The notes: generated by a model not told the origin, from the sequence alone. Shown: positions 35,185 through 47,439, numbered from the stretch's first letter. The stretch is 64,000 nt of DNA from Moniliella sp. 'wahieum' (GCA_003971905.1 RSEE01000018.1:186001-250000), one strand, 5' to 3'. Made by a program: numbers and translations.

Positions 35185-38100
35185 ATGCCCTCGGCCGTTG
35201 CCCATGCGGCTGCCTCTGGACTAGCACACAACGACCGCACCCCTCCTCCCCCCCCTCCTCCTCCTCCGCCACCGCCGCCACAACGCGTCCCTCCGCCGCA
35301 AGCCCCACCCACTTCCTCACCGTTTCCCCCCGCCGTACGTCTCTGCATGCCTCCACCCTCAAATGCTGTGGCTACTACGTTGAATGCTTACCCTTTCCCT
35401 CTCCAGACTCTGTATTCTCCTCACCCAAGCCTCTCCCCCATATTCCCGGGCCGCCGGTACAGGCAAAACCGCCTCCTCTCACCTCGCACGGGGCTGCCTA
35501 CTGCCGCTCTTCCCCACCCTGGGTGGACAGCTGCATGCGATTGCGCGCGAGTACGGCCTACCCTCCGTCGGCGGCATCAGCATCTACCTCGTGGACGATG
35601 GCTTTGGTGCGTTGGGCCCATGTGTCGGTGACATCGTGTGGCGCGCCATGTGGGCACCCTACTTCGGCCCGTATCCCCATCCTCATTCCCCTCCGCCCCC
35701 ACCCAACCTGTACGACGACCTCGTACTCCCGTCACAACATCTGCCCATAGTTGCGCGCATCGAATGGGCGGTTGAGCCCAGCCGTGCTCCGTGGTGGCCT
35801 GCTTGGCTCGACAACGCTGTGGCGCGCGCCACTGGCTCCCCCCGGACTGCCGTGCTCGATCCCCACCTGGGCCATGTTGGGAAGCTGGCTCCCAGACCCC
35901 TAGCCTTACTCGCGCCGGGTGGCTCTCGTTCTGCCACCTGCAGCCCCACCTTGCGCTCCACTGTATCTAGAGAACATGCCACCACCTCACCCTTCTCTCC
36001 CGCACCGACGCCCCCCACTAAGAGCGACGACGCCATGCCCTCATTCACCGCCACCCGCACCCGCTCCCTGTCTGTGCAGGAGCGGCATGCCCTCTCACGA
36101 TCCCCTAATACCTCTACCCCCTCTCGCCGACCCAAGGGAAAAGGCCCCCTAATTCTTCGCCACTCCCCGCCGTTCCACTGCCGACCTCGAACGCTACTGC
36201 CGCCCCGGTGCCGTCACCACCTTCGCCGGAGCCATCTCTTCGTCAATCCCAACCTACCTGGTTGGAGCAACCTCAAACTTTCTCATCTCCTCGCTTTCCA
36301 TCTCTAATCACCCCTTCCATGTCGGCGTCCTCCTTGGCTCTTTCCCTGTCAGGGATGGCAATCGAAATGGAACCCAAGAGCTTCCATGAAGCTGCGGTGG
36401 ACACTTACACCACCTTGGCCCCACCCGGGCCTGCGGCCTTCGCACTGCCGAGAGGTAGCAGTAGCAGCCATTCGTCCACTCTGCTCCCCTACCCCCCAGC
36501 CGCATTGGAGGTGCCTAATTCGTCGCTGTTGTCCCCCCTGCAGCTCGATAAGTCCCAATTTCCCTCGACGGAGGAGCAGGAACCGATGCCGGAGGAACAG
36601 GAACCGGTCATGGAGGATAAAGGAGAGGAAAAGGGGCCAAGCATCGCTGAGGATACTCCAACCCGGTGCCGTCCACCCTCCGAGGACCCATCTCACTTTG
36701 AGGTGCCTAACTCTCTTGGTGTGGACTTGTCCGAACATGCAGCTGTTCGTCCAGACGGTGCAGGGGAACATGACCACTTCGTTTAGTGAATGGAGCTTGC
36801 CTACATCCAGTCTTTGACTGAGGAGGACAGGCGGCGGTGGCGGAGATCATCGGCCACCCCCTTCTCCCACAAAGAGTGAGTGTTGCTCTTCAGAAGGTCA
36901 CTTCGGATCTGCCTACACCACCCCAGTCGGACCCTAGTTCACCGTCCAGGCACGAATTGCTGTACGGGAACCCTAGCGCAGGCACCCTTGCGCCTTTCCA
37001 GAAGCCTCCCTACCTTTCGTCTCCCCCGTCGAACGCGGTTCCACCCTTGGACCCTTCTCGCTTTCTATGAATCGTCGTCGGAAGGTTTCAGTTCCCCGTC
37101 CCATGTCACCTCCAGCCACTGCTGCCAATAAGGCTTTCTCGGATGGATCTGCCGTCTCCCCACCTGAAGAGTCATCTCTCACCACGCCCAAGGGGGTGAG
37201 ATCCCCAACGGCAGCGATACAGAGAGTCTCTCAACCCGAAATCACACCCGCTCTGATTGAACGTACTGAGCTGCGTCCGTCAATTGCTGAGGACGCCAAC
37301 CACACCGGACCCGACTTGTTACGTTCGAGCGAATCATCTATCTGGGACCGTGTGATGCAAGCGCTCAACAATCCCTGGCATCCGTCGGACGATACCGGTA
37401 CTTCCATTCTCCCGCAACCCTCGGACCGGAGCTCAGTATCGGCCTCAACCAAGAACAGGAGAATGTGACCGTGATGCGGGCGACGCCAGGACCCCACTTG
37501 ACCTTCCCAACTAACAAGGAGGTTGGTACTGTCGCCAACACTACCCAGTCGCCCCATACCCAGCCGTCACAGCAGCAGGATTCTTCCCCTAGTGCAAGCG
37601 TAGCGCTCTCATCCATTACTCCTGAGGTTGTGACTCAAGTCGTTTCACCACTGCCTGAGAGGGACATGGGTCTCCCCTCGGCTGCACCAAACGGGCAGGA
37701 TGAATCAATCTCGCCGAGTCTTAGCTTGTCGCCCGTGGATACCCCAAAGCCCCATGGGTCGCGTTCCGGGCATTTCTTGGCTTCGAATCTCGATTCGGGC
37801 CATTTGGATGACCTGCCCGATTGCCAGCAGCCCTTGTCTCGTGTTTCTCCATCCACCAGCCCGCGGGCGCTGTCGCATCCAAGTACCCAGGACACCCTGT
37901 TGAGCAAGAGCGCAAGCCAAGGGAGTGACTCGACTCAGTTTACCACCCGATCGATCCAGGACGTGGATGAATCGACAACGTCGGTACTGCCTTCGGGCTT
38001 GACATCGGGCTTGGCGTTCGATAGCGAGAACCTTGAAGCATCTACACCTTCCTTAAGAGAGACGATGCCTACGACGGGTAAGGAGGGCAAGAAACCTCAC

Positions 38101-39953
38101 GACCAAGGTGAGAGGGAACATGACATTTTGTACGGGCCCAAAGACCTTTCCCCCCCTGTCGTCGGCGTCAGTGTGCCCCCTTCTCTCCCGCTAGGTCAGG
38201 CGCATCCGGGTCCCTATCCCCCTGCAGTTCAAAATCCCCCTTTTCCCCTGCCCAGCCCCGCTCGGGTCGATATTCGCCAAGCGATCTGCGCGCCCCTTCT
38301 TCGGCCCTCCTACGCGAGAGAGAGAGCAGAGCGTGGCCCCGATCCCATCATCAACGGATGCATCCACCTCCACTCGAAGGGAAGTGATGGCGCATCGTGC
38401 TTTCCTTGGGATCCTCGATCGTCAAGGCTATTTTCGTATTTTCTACCAATTTCTTGCGATGCATATCCGTGATGCTGACTTTGTTTTTGGTTTTGCTTGT
38501 GCAGTTCGCGCAAGTCACCCGAGCGTGGGGAACCAATCGAGCCCAGATACAACAGTTCCTCCCAGTGAATCCCCTCACTCTCTTCACAATGCCAACTTGA
38601 AGCAAACGAAAGGTTTGGGGGAGGACCAGCACGGCGAAGACCCACGCCTTGGCCTGGGCCTGATTTGGGATAGCCAAGAGCAATCTGGGCACCCTGCCGC
38701 ACTAGGGCTAGACCATGCCGTGTTTGTCACACCAACGATTAACTCGAAAATGTCTCCATCCGCGCCTGAACCGCGTACTTCCTCGGACGACCATACTCGC
38801 CGCCCCATCCCTTGTCTCTCATCGGCGACAACGATATGGAGTCGCCCCTGGACAACGTTATGGATCATGCTGCTGCGCCTCCCAATCCGGTTGGGATTCA
38901 GCACAGTAGTACTTTGTCCCTAGAGCCAGATCATTCTTCTACGCGGCCGTCAGCGACTCATGGCTCATCTGGGACGCCATCGCCCGCAAAAATGGCATCT
39001 CCTCTAATCTCTCCCCCTTCCGTTCACCTGGAAATGGGCCGCGCTGTTCCTTCTCCCAACGAGGAGTCCAGGTCTCCAACACACCCCACCTTGAGCCATA
39101 CGATACCTAAGCCCCAAGAGCTGTATGCTACTCCTCTCGGTACCAGTGCTATAAACATGCACTCTGGTCCTATCAAGCAGCAGACCCGCCTTGACTCCCT
39201 TGCCAGCAAAGAGCTTCCCATTCTACCCCTGGGGAAGAAAAATATGGCTTTCCTTCCTCTCCCTCTCTCAACCTCGATCCAGCTCCCAGATCTGGCAATA
39301 GGTGGCTCACTTCCTTGCCTCGCCGCTCCCCCTCGTCTCCTGAGATGGGGACTTGGAATGCAACCGATGCAAGGCGACCCACTACGTCCCATCCTTCCGC
39401 CAAATCTCCGCCCCCTCCACATCGCGACCGAGCCACCCAGCCACCTCAGGGCTCCCCATCACGCCACAGAGGAACCAAGGCACGCCATGGGGTATGCCCG
39501 TCCCTGCGATGACCCTCTCTGCGCCCACGACGCTCGTGGGCAGCGAAACCCCTCTGCCACCACCGGCCAACCGAGACGGGGAGCCGCTCCGTTCGATGCT
39601 CTTACAGGGCACGGCAAGCAGCCACAATCACTCCCACTCCCAGCGCGGCCCAGCGTGACATGGAGTCCGACGGTCATTGATCGAGTCCGGTCGCCGAGTG
39701 GTGGAGCGGTGGGCAAGGGCGCCAAAGCGCCTTCTTCCACCACCTCTTCCCCCTCTGTTGCCTCCTCTTCGTCCCGCGCCCGACGCGCTTTGGCCGCAGC
39801 TGCCTCCTCTCTCCGCCGCACCCATACGGTCCCCTTAGTCCCCACTTGCCCTCCAGCAAGTTGGACACGGCTGCGCCGCCCTCGGCCGCATCCCCAAGCA
39901 TGTCTCCGCGCCTGGCGTTGGCACGCATGCCAATGCCGCGCAAACCCTCGTAG
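35185..39953 (+). CDS. Very long disordered Ser/Pro-rich protein with conserved N-terminal block
   Basis: The ATG in GGCCATGCC at 35185 opens MPSAVAHAAASGLAHNDRTP followed by a polyproline run encoded by CCT/CCG repeats (35240-35285). Intron 1 (35335-35406, GTACGT...CTCCAG, 72 bp) leads to the only conserved block: RGCLLPLFPTLGGQLHAIAR, EYGLPSVGGISIYLVDDGFG and GPCVGDIVWRAMWAPYFG (about 35488-35670). I recall similar blocks at the N-terminus of uncharacterised fungal proteins but cannot name the family. After it come about 1,400 residues rich in Ser, Pro, Thr and Glu, with many SPxx sites and no helices or domains, for example PTEEQEP/EEKGPSIAEDTP. Intron 2 (38436-38504) has donor GTATTT, branch CTGAC and acceptor TGTGCAG. 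The C-terminus reads LDTAAPPSAASPSMSPRLAL and ends in TAG at 39953. The frame changes at about eight places. Expected to be a cytosolic scaffold or regulatory protein; function unknown. Confidence 0.6.
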
Positions 39954-40022
39954 CACCCTGCGCTGGGGGCAGGCGATCCGAACTTACCAAAAGGGCCGTC
40001 GCCAGGATACCCAAAATGTTTA

Positions 40023-40042
40023 CTCTCTCTCTCTCTCTCTCT
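40023..40042. repeat. (CT)n microsatellite
   Basis: About ten consecutive CT units 70 bp downstream of the stop codon of the long disordered-protein gene, probably in its 3' untranslated region. Confidence 0.85.
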
Positions 40043-41887
40043 GTGGTCTTAGTAGCGCTGTTGCTCTTACCCTTGCGTTAGTTTTGGTTTGCTTGTTGTG
40101 CCCCCTCAGCCCCCCCCCTCCTCCCGCCGTCTCCACTCCCCACTTTCTTCTCTGGTCCCCTTTATACGTTTCGCCGATTCATGTTGACGATAGTAGTAAT
40201 CCTGGGCTGCTGCCCCCTCTGTCCGAGCTGGTGCCTGTAAGAGGTACGTTTGAAGAACCAAAACAGACATTTGATATTTTGTGTGCTGCCTTGTCCGATA
40301 AATAGCAGCACGTGAGTAGTAATAGGGTGCGGATGGAGGAAGCTGCAAAGTACCTAATGAACCGCCGTTTCCCGGTCCCAACATAAGTGAGTGTCAATGT
40401 GTGAGAGCCATGCGAGCCAACATTCGATCTGTTGGGCAGTCTCATGCAACAAACTATGTGGAAACGCACACCCCTGTAGTTTAGGGGTACAATTTACAAC
40501 CCCGTGGACGGCCAATCGGAGCAACGTATAGATACGGCGGTACGTCTGGCCTCAGAGCCTAGCTGAACCCCGAGCGGGTGTAGAGGCGAGGGGGAAACCC
40601 TCCAATTTGAGTGGCTGCCTGTGGGTGCAAATGCCGCAGAGCCCCGACCCTCCGAGGAAGGGGAAGCGTACCTAGCTCGTCAGACCCGTTGAAGGGGCCT
40701 CGAAACTCCGGGGTAACGTGGTTACCGTCTGGGGCGTTACCACACTCGACGCGCTGTCATGCATGTAATGGGGGGAATCAGACGGAGTCCTAACGAACTG
40801 AGTAAGCGATATTACTGAGAGTAGCCGCGGCTTGCAATGTATAACCGACGTGAGTCGTGCATTCGTAAGGGGGGTATGGAAGGTGGAACAGGAGATGAAC
40901 AGGATGAACCGCGGTTGAACAGGGTGAACAGAAGGATGGTCAGTACGTACCACAGCGAGCAAGTCTTATAGTAGACAGGGCTACTTACATATACAAAAGG
41001 AACCAGGCCTCTCAAGTGCCTCATGATGCATGACAGAAACAGAATGTGGGAGAACTTCCCAGAGAGGTACAGACTAAGATACGCAACCCGTGCTCTCAAA
41101 GGCGCTGACACTACGCAATCGGGCGCAGCAGGTAAAGGATGCTGTTAAGACCAGTGGGCGCGATGGGCACAAAAGCATCCCATCTCGTACCAATGAGAGC
41201 CCATATGCGATCAGGGCGAGCGGAGAGGATGATATAGTATCTGCAGCATGGATAAAAGGTGTCCGCTGGCTCTCTCTCGCTAATCTAACGGTACTTACGC
41301 GTATTTGGATGAGCCGTCTACGACATGCTGGTCTCTAATACGTCTGAGGTAACCGAAACGCCTCGTTACCTGTACCAGGTCATACATGCTGTGCCTCGCA
41401 CCATATATGGCCTAGATGAGATGAGTGTATATATACCAAGTAATACGTGCTGTGGCCAACTTGTTATCAGGAGACACAGAGATGAAGGCTAGAAATCATA
41501 TTCATCTCAGTGTGGATGCTTCCGTCGGTGCCAGGCAGTGGGCCGCGCCAGCATTCGTGCATCGTCAAGACCGAAGGCATATATACGTTGAACGTTGGTG
41601 GCCATATGTACATCGTGCATCATGCATCAACACGTGCGTTGCGGCCTTTGTTGAAGTTATATAGGGTTAGCATCTGAGGAGGCGGTGAGATCTGAGAAGG
41701 GAAAGAGTTCAAGGTGAACGCTGTGGGATGTTGGCGCAGCCGAAGAAGCAATAAGCGCCCGATATGATAGGTGAAAGAGAGGCTGCTAATACGCTTCTAG
41801 GGATCGTGGCCTATGGTAGTGCCGGCGTGGTGAATGGCCCGGCTGCGCACTTCCAATGCAGCCATCAACCAGAGGCGAGGCGAAAAG

Positions 41888-41896
41888 TATATATAG
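41888..41896 (+). promoter_or_regulatory. TATA box of the Hsp70 gene
   Basis: TATATATAG about 175 bp upstream of the Hsp70 ATG. I did not find a clear array of nGAAn heat-shock elements in the 200 bp above it. A CGTTGAACGTTGG motif sits farther up at 41585-41597. Confidence 0.5.
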
Positions 41897-41938
41897 AATG
41901 ATGCGAAATGGGCATCTGCACCAACAACCCCAAAACAA

Positions 41939-42055
41939 ACCCCTCCTCCAACCCCGCAACAATCCTCTCCTCCAAAACCACAACAATCATCTCCTCCAGC
42001 CACCCAACAATCCTCTCCTCCAGCCTCCCAACATTCCCCTTCTCCACACCCTCCT
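41939..42055 (+). repeat. Tandem pyrimidine-rich repeats in the Hsp70 leader
   Basis: Between the TATA box and the ATG, units of about 25-30 bp built on CAACAATCCTCTCCTCCA repeat roughly four times with drift (CAACAATCATCTCCTCC, CAACAATCCTCTCCTCC, CAACATTCCCCTTCTCC). The transcript leader would be almost free of G and therefore unstructured, which would suit translation under stress. That role is an inference. Confidence 0.7.
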
Positions 42056-42067
42056 TCCCCGCTTGCC

Positions 42068-43954
42068 ATGTCGAACAAGGCAATTGGCATCGATCTCGGT
42101 ACTACCTTCTCGTGCGTTGCTGTCTGGCAGAACGACCGGGCTAAGGTCATTCCCAACCACCTGGGCAACCGCATCACCCCCTCCTATGTAGCCTTCAACG
42201 AACGCGAGCTCCTCAGGGGAGATGCCGCCCGTAACCAGGTCGGGATGAACGTGGACAACACGGTGTTTGACGCCAAGCGACTCATCGGTCGCCGGTTTGA
42301 TGATGAGGTGGTCCAGGAGGACATGAAGCATTGGCCATTCAAGGTGATTAACGTCGAGGGTCAGCCGATCATCCAAGTTGAGTACAAGAAAGAGACCAAG
42401 AAGTTCACCCCCGAGGAAATCTCGGCCATGGTGCTGACCCACATGCGCGAGACGGCCGAAGAGTTTCTTGGAGCAAAAGTACAGGACGCCGTGGTGACTG
42501 TGCCTGCCTATTTCGACAACATGCAACGCCAGGCGACCAAGGACGCTGGTACCATTGCAGGTCTCCGAGTCTTGCGCATCATCAACGAGCCGACTGCCGC
42601 CGCCATGGCGTACGGGTTGGACATTGACTGATACTGAGCGCACCGTCCTCATCTTTGATCTGGGTGGTGGTACCTTTGACGTGTCCCTGCTGACTATGCG
42701 CGAGGGGAGTTCCAAGTTTTGGCCACCAACGGTGACACCCACCTCGGTGGCGAGGACTTTGACACTCGTCTGGTCGAGCATTGCATCGAGATATTCGAAC
42801 GCAAAAACAACCCGAATAAGAATCTCAGATCCAACCCTCGTGCCATTCGCCGTCTCCGCACTACATGCGAGCGCGCAAAGTGCACCCTCTCTTCCGTCAC
42901 CCATACCCCGATCAACATCGACTATCTGCACGAAGGGATCGACTTTCAATGTGGCATCACCTGAAGCCGCTTTGAAGAGATGTGCGACGACTTGTTTCGC
43001 CGTATCATTGGCCCTCTTGAGAAGGTCCTGAGGGACGGCGAAGTCAAGAAGAGACAGGTCAACGCAATTGTTATGGTGGGCGGTTCAACACGGATTCCCC
43101 GTGTGCAACGTATTGTCTCTGAATTCTTTAACGGACGCGACCTCAACAAGTTGATCAACCCGGATGAGGCTGTTGCCATTGGAGCTGCCATCCAGGCTGC
43201 CATCCTCTCGGGCCACCTTACTAAGAAAACAGAAAACCTGAAACTGCTAGACGTGGTCCCCTTGTCTCTGGGAACAAGCTTGAGAGGGAATTTGTTCGAT
43301 CCACTGATCAAGCGCAATACGACTGTGCCTACAAAAACGTCCAAAGATGTTACTATGGAAGACAATCAGAGCTCATTCCTTATCGATGCGTACGAGGGAG
43401 AGCGGTCGCTGATTGGGGACAATCGCTTTCTCGGAAAGTTTATCCTTGATGGCATCCCACCAAGCCCCGTGGCGAGGCTGAGACTACCGTAACGTTTTCT
43501 GTGGACGCCAACTCGATCCTGACGATGTCAGCCGTCAATATGCAGACGAACAAGTCACAACAGATCGTCCTCAAAATAATGGTCGTCTGTCAAAGCAGGA
43601 CATTGCGCGCATGGTATCGGAAGCGAAGAAGTATAAGGCGGATGATGAAGCTGAACGCGCCCGAATTAAGGCCAAAACTGACCTCCAGTCATACGCACAG
43701 CGCCTGCGCAATGAGCCGGCCATGAGGAGCAACCTCAATAATCGCGAAAAGAAGGCGCTGGAAACGGCCATCAAGGAGACACTTAAATGGGTGGATGACT
43801 CGACGAGGTTTCTAAGAAGGTGTATGAGGATAAGCAGAAGGAACTACAGGCTATTGCCCACCCACCCCAGAAGCAGGCTGAGAATCGTGGCCAACGAGGC
43901 CGCCCTCGTGGGCAGCGAGGAGGGGCGGGCCGCCCGCGGGCGAAACAAGGGTGA
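42068..43954 (+). CDS. Divergent cytosolic Hsp70 (SSA-like), several frame breaks
   Basis: ATP-dependent chaperone. Starts [20 protein letters not shown], the phosphate-1 motif. Further blocks: [152 protein letters not shown], then the substrate-binding domain ([49 protein letters not shown]) and lid helices ([37 protein letters not shown]). Frame changes near 42631, at GGGG 42704-42707, CCCC 43465-43468, AAAA 43573-43576 and near 43802; an in-frame TGA (42961-42963) falls where the family has Arg (GIT-x-SRFEEM). The tail reads [20 protein letters not shown] and stops at 43954, without GGMP repeats or EEVD. It is more divergent than a main SSA (FDNMQRQ for FNDSQRQ, VDN for PHN), so a minor paralog or a decaying copy is possible. 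Confidence 0.9.
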
Positions 43955-45666
43955 ACCCCCCTGCCCCCCCCTTCATCGGAATGATGCTGGTCCTATCGAT
44001 AGCTTGACGTCCTTTTGGAAGAGTGGTCCAGGCCCTGGATTGGGCACAATCATCCAAGGTGTCCGCCGTTTCCCCTAAATTTTCCTTCGCGTCGCAAGGT
44101 CAAACCCCTCGTGAAAGCAACTATTACTATCGCCCTACAAGCTGCTTTGATCATGCTCTTCTTCTATCCCATCCTGATCTGATTCCACCCACCACATCTA
44201 CTGTCACAAGATAATCGGTCCCACGGATCCCCTTGGGTCAGTGGTGATGAGCTGAGTGCATTTATGATCCTTTTGGAATTTCGTCGCTTGCATAGGGATC
44301 GGAATGCTTTAGAAGCCCCCTTCGCAGATACCACAGCATCAGAGCGTCCCCAACACGGTTGATGCAATATTGATGTTACGAAGAGCCGCGTCGGTCTGCT
44401 CCGAGCTGGTTCAACCTGAGGCGCTGAGGCCCGTCTGCTGTACCCGAGCCCCACAAAGTGTTAATACGGGGCGCTTCGCTTATCTCCAGACTCTGAGCCC
44501 CGCACGTCGTAGACATCTCAGCCCAACACGCGTCAGTCCGACGGTTAGACTACTAGCGAGAGAGAGCCAGTCGACACCTTTTCCATGCTGCGGATACCAA
44601 CCGCGGTCCGCCATGGTCGCATGGGCTTTTAATTATCGGTACGATGCTTTGGCCCATTGCGGCGAGTCTTGCTGGAAGAACCCTTCCTGCTGCGCCCGAC
44701 TATGCAGTGTCAGCGCCTTTGAGAGCAAGGGCTGTGCCCTCTCTGGAAAGTGGCCCGCATTCTGTCCATACCTGTCATGGGGCACTTGAGGCCTGGTTCC
44801 TTCTGTATATACGCAGCCATGTCCAGGGCTTGCTGGCTGTGGTCCTGGACAACCATCCTATCTTTGGTCTCCCGACTACCGTTCCTCTCTCGCCCTTCCA
44901 CTCCTTCTACCACCCTTACGCTTACGAATTTACATCTTACGTCGAGTATGCTGCAAGCCGCGGTTACTCTCTTCAGTAGCGCTTGCTCTTCTTTAGGACT
45001 CTGTCTGTTCCTGCCTACTACAGCGTACGGAGTGTGGTAACGCCCGAGGCACACAGTAACTTCGGAGCTCTTGGACCTCGTCAACTGGTCTAACCACTAC
45101 GAACGCGGCGCCTACCTCGGGGTCTGAGCTGCGGCTTTGCGCGTAGGCAGCCACCCAAACTAGAGGCTTTTCCCTCAGGCCTCACATCTCTACATCTGCT
45201 CGATTAACCAGGATGAAGCATGACCTAACGTACGAGACCGATGGGCCTCTATGCAAGGGTTTATACCCGAAACTACAGGGGAGGTCCCACCTCGGGGCCC
45301 CCCACCCCATGAAACTGGCGGCGCTGCCCGTGCCAGTATCTTGATGTTTTTGAGCTAGTTTAGCACACAACTCCTCCTCTGACCGTCCTTGTGATTGTTG
45401 GTTTATGCTCATCGTCCACACATTCTACAACATTACCTTTGTCTTTCGCTGTGATGAAAGAGGGAATCGTAATAAATTGTGTTCTTGACTTGGTTTGGGG
45501 AGGTTGTTTTGTCGAAGAAGAAAAGGGATAAAGAAGGGGAGCGTGTATGCATATATGCGCGAACCCTTTTTGCCGCCCCGATCTTCCAGCCCCTGAAGGG
45601 CGCAACATAAAGCAATCATGGCAAAAAAACAGCCAGCCAGACGCTAGGCATCCACTGCTCAAACGA
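43955..45666. other. Spacer between convergent genes, no gene seen
   Basis: Between the 3' ends of the Hsp70 and hexosaminidase genes. Open frames on both strands are short and featureless. It is relatively low in the dispersed motifs seen in other spacers. Confidence 0.5.
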
Positions 45667-47439
45667 TCAGAGCGGGGGTTTCGTTGCATGCCCAGGACGC
45701 AGCGCGCAATACAACGGTTGCAGTGGCCGGCGGCCACGCCGCGATCGGCCATGCGGAAGCGCACGTCATGCAAGCGTGGCAAGGCGAGAGTAAGGTTACG
45801 CGTCACCTCCGTACCCTCACTTTGGTACGACGCACCAGTCCAAAACACTTCGGCCGCCGAGGCAGCACGGGGCCAGATGGTGGCATCAAGCGAAGGTCCA
45901 TCCACCGTCTCGGACCACAACGCTGCTTCCACCCAAGATACGCTCCTTGCCCCCGGTATGGTGCTGGTACCATTGTACGGATCAATTCGTACATCTTGCT
46001 CCATGACACGTACGGGCACCAGTAGGTTGCGTTGCCCGGTGCGCCACTCACCCACGCACCGGCGGTGCCGGTCGAGATAAAAGTAATCCGACGAGGCTAC
46101 AATCACCTTGACGCCCGGATTGGCCTCCAGGATCTGGGTCGCGGCCGAGGCGGTGGTCCAGGCTTCGACGATCGTGCCGTTGCGCAGCGACTTGCCCGTC
46201 TCGGGAAAGGTAACCGCATCTCTTCCCACACCATCGGCGTCTTGCCCAGTTTTTCCAGGACATCATGAGCGGTGTTGAGAAAGGGTCTGACGCCGTTGCG
46301 TCAATGTCGGTTGCGTTGGTCACATTGTAGCAACCCAGATTGACCTCATCGCCCCCAGTGCCAAAGAGCGGGCTGGGGAAAAGCGGGGCCACTGCTGGAG
46401 CAAGCCAGTGATGTACTGGCTTACAGCGGGATGGTTGAGCTTGAGCGAGCCTGGCGGCGGCTCGTTGGCCACCGTCCACATTCAGCTTCGCCCCCGCACT
46501 GAAGCAGATCGGGGGCAAAGTCCTTGACCCCTTCGTACTCGTGGCCCGGCATGTCGATCTCGACGTTGACGTTGATTCCGCGTTCGGTAGCATAGGCAAC
46601 CACACTGGCTACATCGGCCCGGGAGTACGTCAAGCCTGGGCTTGAGGCGCCCTTTTGCGCCAAGACGGAATAGTTGCCATCCAGCTCAAGCGGGAAGCTT
46701 TGCGAGTCGGAAATGTGCCAGTAAACTATAGAGGTAACCATGGAGAGCATAACGGGGTCCAGTTAGGTGGGGGGGAAGGTTGGGAGGACGCGACAGCGTA
46801 TAATACGTACTTGGTTGAACTTGACGAGAGACATCGTGTCGAGCTGGTGCTGAATTTCTGCGATTGAATAATAGTTGCGTCCCGTGTCGAGCAGGAAACC
46901 GCGGTAGGGGAATGCTGGTTTGTCCTGGATGGAGTAGGGAACGTTGGGGATGTACTTGGAGGAGCCATCGGGGAGGGCAAAATGAGTGCTGGAAGGTGGT
47001 CAAACCCGCGGGCGCCCGCGCGTGTTGGCGATACAATCGTGCCGCGCCATCGGCGGGTACGGTGAGGTTGTACACCTCATCGTACTTTTCGGGCAGCTTG
47101 GCCAATCTCCAGCGAGGGAAGAGGATTGGAGGGAAGGTGAACCTGCACAGAGGTGAGGGTGGGCGCGGTGGGGCTGTGCCGCTTGGCTAGCTCCCGGTCG
47201 ACGACGAGGGCAAGCATGTTGGAGGCCTTGATCTCGGACACGATGCGTTGGGCCGCATTTTGGAGATCAGCGGGTGCGCCTGAAGGAAGGTGGATGGCGA
47301 GATGGGCAGCATCGAGGCGGACCGACTGCTGGCCCGAGTGGACGGAAGCAGGCTGCGGCCAAAGAGCATGGGCTGTGGGCAGCATGTGCAGCACGGCGAA
47401 CGCCGAGGCGAGGGTGAGGGGCCATGAGGGGAGGATCAT
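45667..47439 (-). CDS. Secreted beta-N-acetylhexosaminidase (GH20)
   Basis: Exo-enzyme releasing terminal GlcNAc/GalNAc from chitin oligomers and glycans. The ATG at 47439 starts MILPSWPLTLASAFAVLHML, a signal peptide ending near PTAHA-LWPQP; the mature start LWPQPASVHSG is typical of GH20. A GH20b-type domain (AAQRIVSEIKASNML, PEKYDEVYNLTVPADGAARL) precedes the barrel: FPYRGFLLDTGRNYYSIAEI, YWHISDSQSFPLEL, NVNVEIDMPGHEYEGV, then FGTGGDEVNLGCYNVT with the catalytic Asp-Glu pair, TIVEAWTTASAATQI, VIVASSDYFYLD, SWVEAALWSETVDGPSLDAT with IWPRAASAAEVFWTG, and the end ADRGVAA...PLQPLYCALRPGH, stopping in TGA at 45667. The intron at 46726-46810 has donor GTACGT and branch CTAAC. Several frame changes, one near 45720. 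A TATA box lies at 47491-47500. Normal length, about 560 residues. Confidence 0.93.

Larger units (their letters stand above)
39954..42067. other. Spacer with Hsp70 promoter region
   Basis: A (CT)n microsatellite lies at 40023-40042 just past the preceding gene. The block ACGGCCAATCGGAGC (40508-40522) also occurs at 3578-3592. No gene is recognised up to the Hsp70 gene; a TATA box (41888-41896) and a repetitive pyrimidine-rich leader (41939-42055) precede its ATG. Confidence 0.5.

Noticed and set aside
40490-40830. A stretch that at first looked like a structured RNA gene (5S or similar)
   Set aside because: No match to 5S, SRP, RNase P/MRP or spliceosomal RNA landmarks could be shown; only the shared CCAAT block stood out.
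41987-42949. A 320-codon open frame on the minus strand opposite the Hsp70 gene
   Set aside because: It mirrors the conserved Hsp70 coding sequence; long antisense frames opposite Hsp70 are a known effect of codon use. It has no domain of its own, and the plus-strand protein is beyond doubt.
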